Below are positions 9,320-20,070 of a stretch of DNA of 64,000 bases, one piece after another. The stretch spans positions 4,853,394 through 4,917,393 of the forward strand of contig NW_009799099.1 in the NCBI RefSeq assembly GCF_000213175.1, written 5' to 3'. The stretch's first letter is position 1. Every line of letters starts with the position of its first letter. Both the position numbers and the translations under genes were made by a program. Under the pieces are notes generated by a model that was not told the origin of the DNA, did not search any database, and was given only the letters and a program-made list of their open reading frames with translations. The DNA comes from Neurospora tetrasperma FGSC 2508. Lineage: Eukaryota > Ascomycota > Sordariomycetes > Sordariales > Sordariaceae.

Positions 9320-12300
9320 ATGCTCTTTGCCAACAAGACCTTCGGGTCCTTCGCCTACGCCCTCTTGCTACTATCGTCAGGTCTTCAGTACGTGCTAGGA
9401 GCTTCTGACGCACCTTCAGCATGGCCTATTCAGGGCAACGATCTCCAAGACCAAATTCAATGGGACCACTACAGCATCATCATCAATAGCGGGCGCCTGT
9501 TCCTTTTTGGCGGCGAGATGCATCCCTTCCGACTACCGGTTCCTGAACTATGGCAAGATATCTTGGAAAAGGTCAAGGCCATGGGCATGCGCATGATCTC
9601 CATCTACACCCACTGGGGTTTCCACGCCCCGACACCCGACCAAATTGACTTCAGCACTGGCGCACACAACCTGACCCGCTTCTTGGAGATGGCCAAGGAA
9701 GTCGGTCTCTACGTCCTTGTACGACCAGGCCCGTATATTAATGGCGAGCTGAATGCCGGAGGTTTGGCGCTTTGGTCTACCACAGGTGCCTACGGAGAGT
9801 TACGCTCTAATGGGTCGGCCTTTACCAAAGCCTGGACTCCGTACCAGACGGGCATGGCAAAGCTCGTCAAGCCGTTTCAGCTCACTGGCGGTGGTACGGT
9901 TATTATGTACCAGCTTGAGAACGAATACGGTGAACAATGGAAGAATGTGGACGCCAAGATACCCAACCCAAAGGCCGTGTCCTACATGGAAAAGCTGAAG
10001 GAGAATGCCATCGAAAATGGAATTGTGGTGCCGAGTGTACACAATGCTCCTAACGCCAATGGCCGTCCGTGGTCGAAAGACTATGACACTGTTGGCGCTG
10101 GAGGAGATGTGGATATCTACGGTCTGGACAGCTATGTGAGTGTTCAACACCGTGAATCCTTCGTGTGACGCGCTAACAATTCCAGCCACAATGCTGGTCC
10201 TGCGTTACAGAAGAATGCGGAAACAACATCCTACCATTTGCCGTGTCCAACTACCACGATCACTTCCAGCTTGTCTCCCCGAACCAGCCCTCCTTCATGC
10301 CCGAGTTTCAGGGAGGAGCTATGAGCCCCTGGCTGAGCCCAGCAGGAGGATGTGCCGAACGCACTGGAACCGAGTTTGTCAATTTCTACTACCGCGACAA
10401 CATTGCTCAGCGCATTACAATCCTGAACCTATACATGATCTACGGTGGCACAAACTGGGGATGGCTGGCGGCTCCCTTCTTGGGTAGCAGCTACGACTAC
10501 GGCGCCGCCATCTCCGAAGACCGCAACATTGGTAGCAAATACTACGAGATCAAGAACCTGGGTTTGTTCACTCGTGCTGCTGGTGAGCTTGCCTATACGG
10601 ACCGTATTGGTACCGGCACCAACTACACCAACAACACAAATATCTTCACCACTGAGCTCAGAAACCCCAAGACTGGTGCTCGATTCTATGTTCTTCGTCA
10701 TGCCACCACGTCTTCTGACTCTACTGAGACCTTTGCCATCAACGTGACGACCAGCCTGGGAAGCTTTTACGTTCCGAAAATTGCACCGTGCCCCAAGCTC
10801 GTTGGTCACGAGGGCAGAATCTTCGTTGCCGACTTCCACTTCGGCAAGCATACGCTTTTCTACGCAACAACAGAGGTCTTGACCTACAGTGTCATTGACG
10901 AAAAGACAACGCTGGTGTTATGGACTCCCAATGGTATCTCCGGGGAGTTCTATCTCAAGGGTGCCAAGAAGGGTACGCTAGCTTCCAGCAGCAAAAATCA
11001 GACGGCTGTCTTCGATAAGCAAGATGATGGTGTGGTGGTTGGGTTTACCCAGCATGAGGGTGCAACTGTGTTGGGGTTCGATAACGATGTAAGGGTGGTG
11101 CTTGTCGATCGTGATACTGCGTACAAAACTTGGGTTCCTGCGTTGACCAAGGATCCAAAGGTACCCGTGGATAAGACTGGTGAGTTCATAATTCCTCGTT
11201 TGGGCATGACAGTTTCTAACAAAGCAAAGCCATTGTCGTAGGGCCACGCCTTGTTCGCTCAGCGAGCGTGCAAGGGAACACCATCTCTGTCAATGGAGAC
11301 AGCAACACTACGACTGATATTGAGGTGTTCACATCTAGCCATGTCTCAACCATCAAGTGGAACGGCAAGCAACTTCGGACCACGAAAACCAACTATGGCA
11401 CACTCAAGGCATCCCTCCAAGCTCCGGCAAAGTTCTCGGTCCCCAAGTTTGCATCATGGAAGTCTCAAGATAGCCTTCCTGAAACGGCCGTGGGTTACTC
11501 TGATGACGGGCCCGCTTGGGTTATCGCCAACCACACCACAACATCTAGCGCCACCAAAGGTACCGTGCCTTACCTCTTCTCTGACGAGTATGGCTTCCAC
11601 ACAGGTATCAGACTTTGGCGCGGTCATTTTTCTGGCGAGTCCGGAGCCACAGGTGTCTACCTCAACATTCAAGGAGGGACTGCACACAGCTGGTCTGCTT
11701 TCCTTAACGGCAAATTTCTGGGCTCTTATACAGGTGACCCAACAGTGGCCGCCAGCAACGCCACCCTCTCCTTTGCCAACACACCCATCTTCACCAACCA
11801 AACCAACGTCCTCCTCGTAATGCACGACGACACAGGTCACGATCAACTTTCCGCAGCCCTCAACCCGCGCGGAATTCTCAACGCAACTCTTCTGAGCCCC
11901 AACTCAAGTACTACACCCAAGTTCAACCTCTGGAAGTTAGCCGGCACAGCGGGCGGCTCCGATCCCAGCCGCAGCACCCTCGACCCTCTCCGCACTCACT
12001 ACAACGAAGGCGGTCTCTCCGCCGAACGTCTAGGCTGGCACCTCCCGAGCTTCGACGATTCCCATTGGTCCAGCCCATCAACCACCTCCCCGGCGCAAGG
12101 CTTCACCGGCGCCACCATCCGCTTCTACCGTACTTCTCTTCCTCTTGACGTCCCCAAGGGGGTAGATGCATCTTTCGCATTCAAATTCACGCCCGTTGAC
12201 ACTTCCAACCTGAACTATCGCACATTCTTGTATGTCAACGGGTATCAGTACGGACGGTATTACCCTTCAATTGCTTCGGAGAACGTGTTTCCTGTTCCTG

Positions 12301-12485
12301 CCGGCGTATTGAATCATGGTGGGGATAATGTCATTGGTCTCGCGGTATGGGCGCAGACGGAAAAGGGAGCAAAGGTAGATATTGAGTTGGTCACTAGGTA
12401 CGCGATCGAATCGTCTTTTGAGAGCAGATTTGATGGAGAATATTTGCAGCCGGGGTGGACTAAGGAGAGGTTGGATTATGTCTGA
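9320..12485 (+). CDS. Secreted beta-galactosidase, glycoside hydrolase family 35
   Basis: Hydrolyses terminal beta-D-galactosides such as lactose and plant cell-wall galactan side chains, outside the cell. Exons 9320-10135, 10186-11179 and 11230-12485 encode 1021 residues, close to the roughly 1000 of fungal LacA-type enzymes. Both introns are 50 nt with GTGAGT donors. I chose the ATG at 9320 because it opens directly into a signal peptide (FAYALLLLSSGLQYVLGA); the ATG at 9194 would place 42 extra residues before it. Seen: GGEMHPFRLP near residue 64; TVIMYQLENEYG with the family acid/base Glu at about 202; SFMPEFQGG with the nucleophile Glu at about 312; and GGTNWG after that. Many N-x-S/T sites fit a secreted glycoprotein. 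The C-terminal third matches the beta-sandwich part of the family. It is convergent with the next gene. Confidence 0.96.
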
Positions 12486-13833
12486 TTGCATTGAAGGAGA
12501 ATGTTGACGAGTGTTTGCAAAATGTATTTAGAGATGTTGCCTTCACAAGCCAAATAGAAAAAAGAAAAAAAAAGACCAAAATTCTGCCTCGAACAAGACT
12601 CGAACTCGCACCTCGTCGAACTTCCCGCTATTCCCCATCCGGTTACTCCCTCTCCTTCTTCCAGCCCTCTGATTGGTCAAATTCTCCTCAATTCACAGCG
12701 CAACATGCAACATGCAACCACCTCGGCCAACATGCCATCAAAACTGCAGTAGGCCTCATGCATCGTTCCACTCCTCCTCCACAGGGCACTCACTCTCTCC
12801 TCGAACATCCATTATCCAACCAGACATACAAAAAAACAAGAAATAATGGATATAGAATAAATAAAAAGTTACAGTCCGGAGGCGTACTCGCGGCTTATAA
12901 CCATCCATCTACCCTTCCTTTTTCCCTTTGAGCAGATCATCATCACTATGACGGACATAAAGGAGTGGAGGGGGGGAGAAAAGGTATAAACCGTAGTGCG
13001 TCCCGGTGGCTGTAACCGTTGAGAAGCAAATGGATTTTGGGTTTATTAACCATGGACCACTCATGGACCACTCATGGACCTAACGAGGAGAAATCTAGTG
13101 TTGATCAAGGGTTAGGGTTGTACTACTTGCCTGCGTCGTTGGTCTGGGCTAGCTCGGCTAGGAGGTGTGATTTCTTGGAGGGCTGTTGCTTGATTTTGCA
13201 ATCATTTTTTGTGATTCATTTCTTTCCTATGTGAAAAGTTGATTTTCTCTGGATTGAGGGGCAATAATTCAAAGAAGCTGATCATTTGCTGGCGAGTATC
13301 GATGGTGGAGTGTCCATGCTGGCTTTGTTAAGGCCAGCAGCATCTGTTAACATCAAGCTTTATTTATATGGAAGAAGCACATTAGGACGATACATGCCAG
13401 AGGATGTATTGAACCGCATCTGATTTGACTATGGACATTTGCTCTACTGGTTTCACCAACAATATACTGGCATGAAGCCTTGTTGAAACATCGAAAAGAT
13501 ACGACAATCTTATATCCGGTCATAGCAAGTGACAAGTTCCATCTGTACGTTCAAGTTATCACTCTCTCGTCTTGTACAACTGATACACCGATCCTGAACA
13601 CCTATTCATAACCGACATTGCCTACCATGGTATCAAGACATTCGTAAAAGCAAGATTGAAGCAAGCATACGGTCAACATGAAAAGGAAAGACAGTGGTCT
13701 TAAAGTCCCCTGAACAACAAACAATGGCCTTACAGAACAAATCTCATGTTCCCAGATAGCCGCCAAATAACCCTCCAAGCTGAATGTGTCTGATTATTTG
13801 CGTTGCGACCTCGAGCATTTCCCAGGTTCAACA
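12486..13833. other. Intergenic region between convergent genes
   Basis: No gene is seen. It contains a tRNA-like T-arm string near 12590-12620 (rejected as a tRNA) and a short tandem repeat at 13051-13080. It should hold the 3' ends of both flanking transcripts. Confidence 0.5.
13051..13080 (+). repeat. 11-bp tandem repeat, 2.7 copies
   Basis: CATGGACCACT at 13051-13061 is repeated at 13062-13072 and continues as CATGGACC to 13080. The copies are perfect. Non-coding context. Confidence 0.9.
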
Positions 13834-15987
13834 TCAGCAGCCGACGCTGAAGCCTCCTAGAACCTCAGCATCGGTGAGTTTGACAGCCTCGATACGACTG
13901 AACTCAAAGAAGGTTCCAAGCCTGGAACACTCCTCAACGCACTCGGGATCATCCCACCAGTTATCGTCACCAGTCACCATCTTACCCCAGATTTCCTGCC
14001 AAAGCATTCTGCCCACGACGCTTCGGAGCTCTTCCTGAATACGCTGCTGACCCTCAATGAACATATCTGTAGGATCCGGGGGTATAGCCAAGAACTTTAT
14101 CTTGGTGCTTGGTTCCTCACAGACGCGGAACTGCGCCTCTTCCAAAAACCCCGAGAAGATCGCACTTGGTCTGACACAGCGAGACTGCGACTGCAGGTTC
14201 GAAAGGATGTGCTTCTCGAACCACTTTCTTGTCCGAGGTCCAAGTCTCCTTGCCACTGGGAAGGGATCAAGCAGCACTAACTGCAGAATGCCATTGGGAG
14301 CGAGGCAGCGGTGGATTTGCTTGAGAACTTCGAGGATCTCATGAGCCGGTACCAGTGACGGCAGTGAGAGGCAGTAGACTGTGTTAAAGGAGTTTGCTGC
14401 GAAAGAGATGGACGCCTTGTTGGGTGGTGCAAACAGAGGATGTACGTTCGGGAATAGCTCATGGGGCAGCGGAGAGAGCGAGAGGTGGGTGATTGCGGCT
14501 TCTGAGAAAGTCACAGCTAGGTAAGACGCAGTTGCTGCGACGGTTAGCAGAGAACAGCAAGCGTTTAGTATCAAAGGAGGCATACCTTCAGACTCGAATA
14601 AGGCGAGGATCTTTTGTCCAGCGGCGCAGAGAACGCTCTGATCCAGTTGGCTCGCCGTGTCCACCACCGTCGCAGTAGATCCGCACATGTCGTAGAGTAC
14701 CGAAAGCATCAAGCGCTTCCTGTCTTGCTCCTCTTGAAGATGTGACGAGGTGTCGGACGTTTCGCCGAATCCTTGCGTTAGGCGAGATAAAACCTTTTTG
14801 GGGCTGGATATGGCGATGAACTCGACGTCCTTCTGTATTCTGGCTACGTTCTTGTTCTTTTGATCGTGCTTGCTAACTTCGAGTTTGTCCTGCTTCTCAT
14901 TGGTCTTCGGAAATAACTCCGTGGTTGATTGACATCCCCAATCATGGGGTGGTTTCCAGACATCCGGGTTGGTTGCTCTGAGCTTGGGCGACTTTAGAGG
15001 AAGACTTGGGGCCTTGGAAACAGGATGGAAGTCCTGGGTTGAGGTCGGAGCGTGAGCTTCGGCTGATCTGATGACGCGGCTTGGGCCGGATTTGTCGTTA
15101 TTCTTCGCGCTTGGAGGACTCGGCAAGACGGCTCTACTGGGGCCCTGAAGAGCGGTGAACCAGTTGTCGACAAGAGACGAGAATGATGGAACCACATCAT
15201 CCGCAGCTGGTGCCGTAGGACGAACAATGGGGGGCGTAGGTCGCAGTTTTGAGCCCTTGGTTGTAGAAAAGGGCGAGGGATCGGCTGAAATGGTGGTTTC
15301 GATTACCTGATCATTCACGTCAGCGTCGCCTCGAGGCTCGTATGTGACAGTGGTTGTCCTCGTTATATACGAGTCTTCATCCAACCACTGGATCAGTGTT
15401 GTAGTTGGCGGGTCATCAGTAGAAGTATGGTTTCCAGCATCCTCCGGCGTTGAAGGAGCTGTGTGAATGACGAAAGTTGGCGGCTTGGATTGGGGCGTTT
15501 TCAAGCCCTCAAGTTCTTCTAGTGCGGTGATTTCTTGGCTTTGCTTTGGCGGTGCGGGCGCCGTCGGTTGATCTTCCATGGTATGCACTTTCGATAGCCC
15601 ACCACTCTCGTCGGTGCGGTTGATATCAGGAATAACCAATTGGTCTGAGTTGCCAGAAATGATGTAGTTGTTCTCGGCAAAGATGGAGGACAGCCTCGAG
15701 GAGGGGGCGTAGTAGGAGCTTGGCCGCTGCTTGTCGTCAGATTTGTCGGACAGACGTGTTCCTAGGAAGGCCCTCTTAAGCTTCGATACAGTGCTACCCT
15801 TTGAGTGACTCGTGGCACCAGACTTGCCCGCTGTGGAGGAGGAACGTCGTGTAATGGCCGATCCAATCACACTCCTGCCATCCTGGCTTCCAAGTTCAAG
15901 TTCCTTCATCTTCTGTTCTTCTTCAGCAATGCGCGTCTCTTCAGCAAGACGCTGCTGTGTTTGATCGTCCCAGGCGACTCCGAACAT
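13834..15987 (-). CDS. Methyltransferase-like protein with long disordered N-terminus, about 694 aa
   Basis: Exons are 15987-14586 and 14516-13834. The proposed 69-nt intron (14585-14517) has donor GTATGC, branch GCTAAC and acceptor TAG; because it is a multiple of three and has no stop, retention would add 23 residues. The ATG at 15987 opens MFGVAWDDQTQQRLAEET, a charged N-terminal helix I associate with fungal proteins of this kind; one further in-frame codon run upstream lacks an ATG. Residues 20-430 are Ser/Thr/Pro-rich and probably disordered. The C-terminal part has VLKQIHRCLAPNGILQLVLL (14262-14330), the usual post-motif region of class I SAM-dependent methyltransferases, followed by ARRLGPRTRKWFEKH. 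A clear glycine-rich SAM loop is missing, so catalysis is uncertain. It ends with WGKMVTGDDNWWDDPECVEE. The gene is confident; the function is only inferred. Confidence 0.82.
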   Translation of the reverse strand: MFGVAWDDQTQQRLAEETRIAEEEQKMKELELGSQDGRSVIGSAITRRSSSTAGKSGATSHSKGSTVSKLKRAFLGTRLSDKSDDKQRPSSYYAPSSRLSSIFAENNYIISGNSDQLVIPDINRTDESGGLSKVHTMEDQPTAPAPPKQSQEITALEELEGLKTPQSKPPTFVIHTAPSTPEDAGNHTSTDDPPTTTLIQWLDEDSYITRTTTVTYEPRGDADVNDQVIETTISADPSPFSTTKGSKLRPTPPIVRPTAPAADDVVPSFSSLVDNWFTALQGPSRAVLPSPPSAKNNDKSGPSRVIRSAEAHAPTSTQDFHPVSKAPSLPLKSPKLRATNPDVWKPPHDWGCQSTTELFPKTNEKQDKLEVSKHDQKNKNVARIQKDVEFIAISSPKKVLSRLTQGFGETSDTSSHLQEEQDRKRLMLSVLYDMCGSTATVVDTASQLDQSVLCAAGQKILALFESEGMPPLILNACCSLLTVAATASYLAVTFSEAAITHLSLSPLPHELFPNVHPLFAPPNKASISFAANSFNTVYCLSLPSLVPAHEILEVLKQIHRCLAPNGILQLVLLDPFPVARRLGPRTRKWFEKHILSNLQSQSRCVRPSAIFSGFLEEAQFRVCEEPSTKIKFLAIPPDPTDMFIEGQQRIQEELRSVVGRMLWQEIWGKMVTGDDNWWDDPECVEECSRLGTFFEFSRIEAVKLTDAEVLGGFSVGC

Positions 15988-17051
15988 TCTGAAGCGCAAG
16001 GTGAGGCGAGGGTGACTTTACAGCTTCTAAGGTGGGAATAATCTCAAATGTGTTGCAGGAATCGGTAAATGGTACCCGCCATCGACGTAGTATCTTGGCA
16101 TTCCTGATGCTGTGCTCTTGTGTTCTGGCGCTGTCGTTCTTTGGGCTGTTGTATGGGACGGCGAGAGAAATACTCCCCGAGGAAACTCGACTAAATCTCA
16201 GGATCTGTCACTGAGGACTCGCGGTCGTAGGTTCGCGACTGGGCGGATGTAAGAGTGGGGTATGTGACTGAAGGAAACTGCGCAACCAAATCAGATGGGG
16301 TCGTTTGCGCAAACGCGCCCGAGAAGGTGTCGGGCTCGTGTATCACGGAAGGAAGAAGAAAGGGTGATGTTCTCGTGCGCTACCAAGTTCACACATGGGG
16401 AAAAGCTGAGGACTTCAAAGAATCTGTAGTACATCACAAAAAGGTAATTGTTATGCCAATGCAGACTGAGAAGTTTCAGAAAGCGGTGGCATGAAGTGCA
16501 TGGGTGTTGGGAAGAGGATTTGAGAAGGTCACGATCCTCTCGAAACGCTTAACTGGTGCAAAGAATTAGGGCAAAATGATAAGATAACGGCCAAGGTGTT
16601 CTAGATGCGGTCGGGTGTCTTTCTGGCTCGGTCCCGTCGGATAGGAGGAAGCCGGTCTTCTTAACGATGTTTCCGGAGAAGATGGAAGGAACGACTCATC
16701 TGATCTTTTTGGCCAGAAAAAACTCCGGCAGAAGGACGGAGAGTCTGGCGAACTTGGGTCCGGCACCTTCTGGCTACGTCTCGACAGTTCTAGAGCGAGG
16801 CTTTCGAGCCGCTTACTAGGTGGTATTGCGTGAGCTTCGGGACCCGAAGGCAGGCTCTTACTCTTGTCCTCAAGTGGTAGTTTGGTTGGATCTGTTGATA
16901 AGCAATGGTCCATCATCTTTGTCGCAGCAACTTGGGGCTAAAGGGCAAGCAAGCATCGGTTAGCTGATTGTCTCGACACATCCACGAACTTTGAAATATT
17001 GTGTGCCGTTGCTCGGAATTAACACAAAAAGAGTGAGACCTGTCTTGTCCC

Positions 17052-17790
17052 NNNNNNNNNNNNNNNNNNNNNNNNNNNNNNNNNNNNNNNNNNNNNNNNN
17101 NNNNNNNNNNNNNNNNNNNNNNNNNNNNNNNNNNNNNNNNNNNNNNNNNNNNNNNNNNNNNNNNNNNNNNNNNNNNNNNNNNNNNNNNNNNNNNNNNNNN
17201 NNNNNNNNNNNNNNNNNNNNNNNNNNNNNNNNNNNNNNNNNNNNNNNNNNNNNNNNNNNNNNNNNNNNNNNNNNNNNNNNNNNNNNNNNNNNNNNNNNNN
17301 NNNNNNNNNNNNNNNNNNNNNNNNNNNNNNNNNNNNNNNNNNNNNNNNNNNNNNNNNNNNNNNNNNNNNNNNNNNNNNNNNNNNNNNNNNNNNNNNNNNN
17401 NNNNNNNNNNNNNNNNNNNNNNNNNNNNNNNNNNNNNNNNNNNNNNNNNNNNNNNNNNNNNNNNNNNNNNNNNNNNNNNNNNNNNNNNNNNNNNNNNNNN
17501 NNNNNNNNNNNNNNNNNNNNNNNNNNNNNNNNNNNNNNNNNNNNNNNNNNNNNNNNNNNNNNNNNNNNNNNNNNNNNNNNNNNNNNNNNNNNNNNNNNNN
17601 NNNNNNNNNNNNNNNNNNNNNNNNNNNNNNNNNNNNNNNNNNNNNNNNNNNNNNNNNNNNNNNNNNNNNNNNNNNNNNNNNNNNNNNNNNNNNNNNNNNN
17701 NNNNNNNNNNNNNNNNNNNNNNNNNNNNNNNNNNNNNNNNNNNNNNNNNNNNNNNNNNNNNNNNNNNNNNNNNNNNNNNNNNNNNNNNNN
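17052..17790. other. Assembly gap (739 N)
   Basis: A run of unknown bases. On its right edge stand 20 consecutive C (17791-17810), then T and seven C. Sequencing probably failed in a C-rich tract; the N count may not be the true length. Confidence 0.98.
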
Positions 17791-17818
17791 CCCCCCCCCC
17801 CCCCCCCCCCTCCCCCCC
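17791..17818 (+). repeat. Poly-C tract at gap edge
   Basis: Twenty C, one T, seven C directly after the gap. It probably extends into the unread part. Confidence 0.9.
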
Positions 17819-18255
17819 TTCGCCTCCCGTACGTTGTGTTTGAGACGACGGGGGGAGGTCCAACAACAGAAAAAGACATCCACAATGTTGCATCAACCGG
17901 TGTGGTAAGATAGAAAAATATTCACAAAAAGCGTCTTTTTCTCGCGCACCAGGTGCCTCAAGTCTTCCGCTTGTTATTCTTGAACTGTTCAACTTCATGC
18001 TTCTTGCTTGGAGGAAGTTGGCGACTTTTGTGGGCAGGCGGATGTTATGTAAGCAGATACCTAACCCACCCAACCAGAGTGCCAAAAGTACCTCTACCGC
18101 AGTAGGTTGCAGTGAATGGCGTGCAGATTACCTCTACCGTACATGACGGCAACCCCACAGTAACGATACGTACTTGTACAAACCGAACAATTCTCAACGT
18201 CGAAACCTTGGCTGCTTCCACTTGGTCAACATCTCTTCTTCCTTCCGGGGGGATC

Positions 18256-18263
18256 TATAAAAG
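18256..18263 (+). promoter_or_regulatory. TATA-box-like TATAAAAG without an assigned gene
   Basis: GGATCTATAAAAGTCGCC matches the strong TATA consensus. The first ATG downstream (18385) opens only a short frame of about 48 codons. It may drive an unannotated transcript or a distant leader of the permease gene, or be chance. Confidence 0.3.
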
Positions 18264-20070
18264 TCGCCGAGCTTGCCGGGCACCACTGTCCCCGGTAGTA
18301 TCGTGCCCGCCAATTTCGACGAACCTCATTGCTTCTTCCCACCTCAGATTCTTGTCCATCAGAGAATTCGAATTCCGTCATTCAGATGTGCCCAAGCCGT
18401 TCGTTCGCCCCTTCGACGAAGAATCGAGCCAACTTTGATCCTCACATCTTATTGATTCATCATACTGGTCCAGAGTTTGGGTATCAAGATTTCTGTTACC
18501 CAGTACCAATGAACAACCCTTGTAACTGAAACAGGATATATATGCTTGTCTCGTATCAACCTCTCCGCCGGTTCTCCGTTGAGATCCTTAACCCACAATC
18601 ATCTTTTACCGATCCAAAAATTAGCCAGTGGAAGCCAGAATGCGCAGTGCTTCATGGTAGCGGCCGAAGTGACGCTATTTCAAGACAATTCAAGGCCACT
18701 AGCACCGATCGCGTAACGAACCCTTGGCAATTTTTCTGTGACGTCGTGGCTCACGAATACCACAGAGTGGCAGTTGATGATGTTTTGGGAGATTCACATG
18801 TGTCAAAGTTACAGCTGAGCTTTGATCTAGATGGTAGAGGAAAGCCAGTGGAATCCCCAGAACTTATAGCCCTTGAACAACGATTTTAACAATAAGCCTG
18901 CAAGGCCCTTGCCGAAAAGCATACATGTATGAGAGCTTTGAACCTAAACGTCAAAGTGAGGCTGTATGTCAGTCGTTTGTGAGACATGCGGGTGAGGGTT
19001 CAGAGACATCGATATCCCAAGCGGCCGGATTGCGACCTCACACTACATAACTGACTTTCCGTCTCAAGGACAAGGATAAGACGAGTCGATTTTAAGCTTG
19101 TGAAATCTTGATGCATAATATTCTTGACTCTCGTTAGGTCGAGGACATAACCCAAGGCATTACCTTCAATAAATCCATTTGATGGGGCGTATTGCGTAAG
19201 TCCTTACAAAAACCCTCGATCCAAAACTGAAAATTGTCTCAGGATCATAACAACAACTTCTCCCCTGACGGATCATGAAAGGTATGAAGATGTGTCAAGA
19301 TGGTGGTACAGTCTATTTCACTAGACTGGCAGATACCCAACAAACATCGTTGTCCCAGAACCGGACCTTTGGACTTGAGAGAAAACAATGTGTGAGAGGC
19401 GCCTTCTGGTTGGCTGTGATGACCGTGTTTATCTCACTTATAACTACCTATCTCCACTTGAGCAGATCGACCTTTCTCCCGCCTGGAATCTTTCAACCGG
19501 CATTTCTTTAACATCCATCATCTCACACTCATCCCCAGATCAACAAGCCACCGAACTTCCCCAAATCCCCTGGTTGTTGTCAAGCGACAACGACATTCAC
19601 AAGTATGAATTTTCTTTTCTTCCAGGTCTTTATCGGATGTGCGCAAGAAGTCTCGGGCTCCTCAGATATCGGATACTTACCCATCTTGCTTTTCCGAAGT
19701 CGGAAAGGCGGAAGGGAAGTACGTACCCACACGGTACTGGGCAGCTGCTCCTTCCTTAGAAGGTTTACAATACGCGTCTCTCAACCCACCCGCAATTTTC
19801 AGAGCGTGTCAGGCTGCCAAGTCCACTCATTCTCCTCTTCGCTTTCCCTCAAAGCAACCTCCCTTTCTCTGTCCACATTTTTTCTTTGGTGGCACAGTTC
19901 AAGACTGCCTCAAGTGTCACCGTCCCTCTCCTTCAACTTATTCATCTCCATACTTCTTTCCTCTACCACGCGACGCCGGGCACTGCAATACTTCGTCAGA
20001 GTCCCTTCAGACAATCGCGACTAACCCTACCTGTCCAGTGGACCGCAGAGTTCAAAACGCTCTCAGACAA

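Larger units (their letters stand above)
15988..20070. other. Long intergenic region containing assembly gap
   Basis: No gene with recognisable product. It contains the gap 17052-17790 with a poly-C edge, a TATAAAAG box at 18256, and short open frames (16566-16916 minus, 18542-18889 plus) that I could not support. The last 400 bases before 20071 should hold the leader of the permease gene. It lies between two divergent genes. Confidence 0.5.

Noticed and set aside
12585-12660. tRNA-like T-arm on the minus strand (GCGAGTTCGAGTCTTG)
   Set aside because: The T-stem pairs weakly, but I find no matching acceptor strand or anticodon arm at the right distance. Not a functional tRNA by eye.
16566-16916. 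Minus-strand frame of 116 codons, Ser/Pro-rich
   Set aside because: No recognisable domain and no splice partner, and it sits in the likely leader region of the methyltransferase-like gene. Too weak to call.
16913-18085. Long open frames across the first gap
   Set aside because: They are translations of unknown bases.
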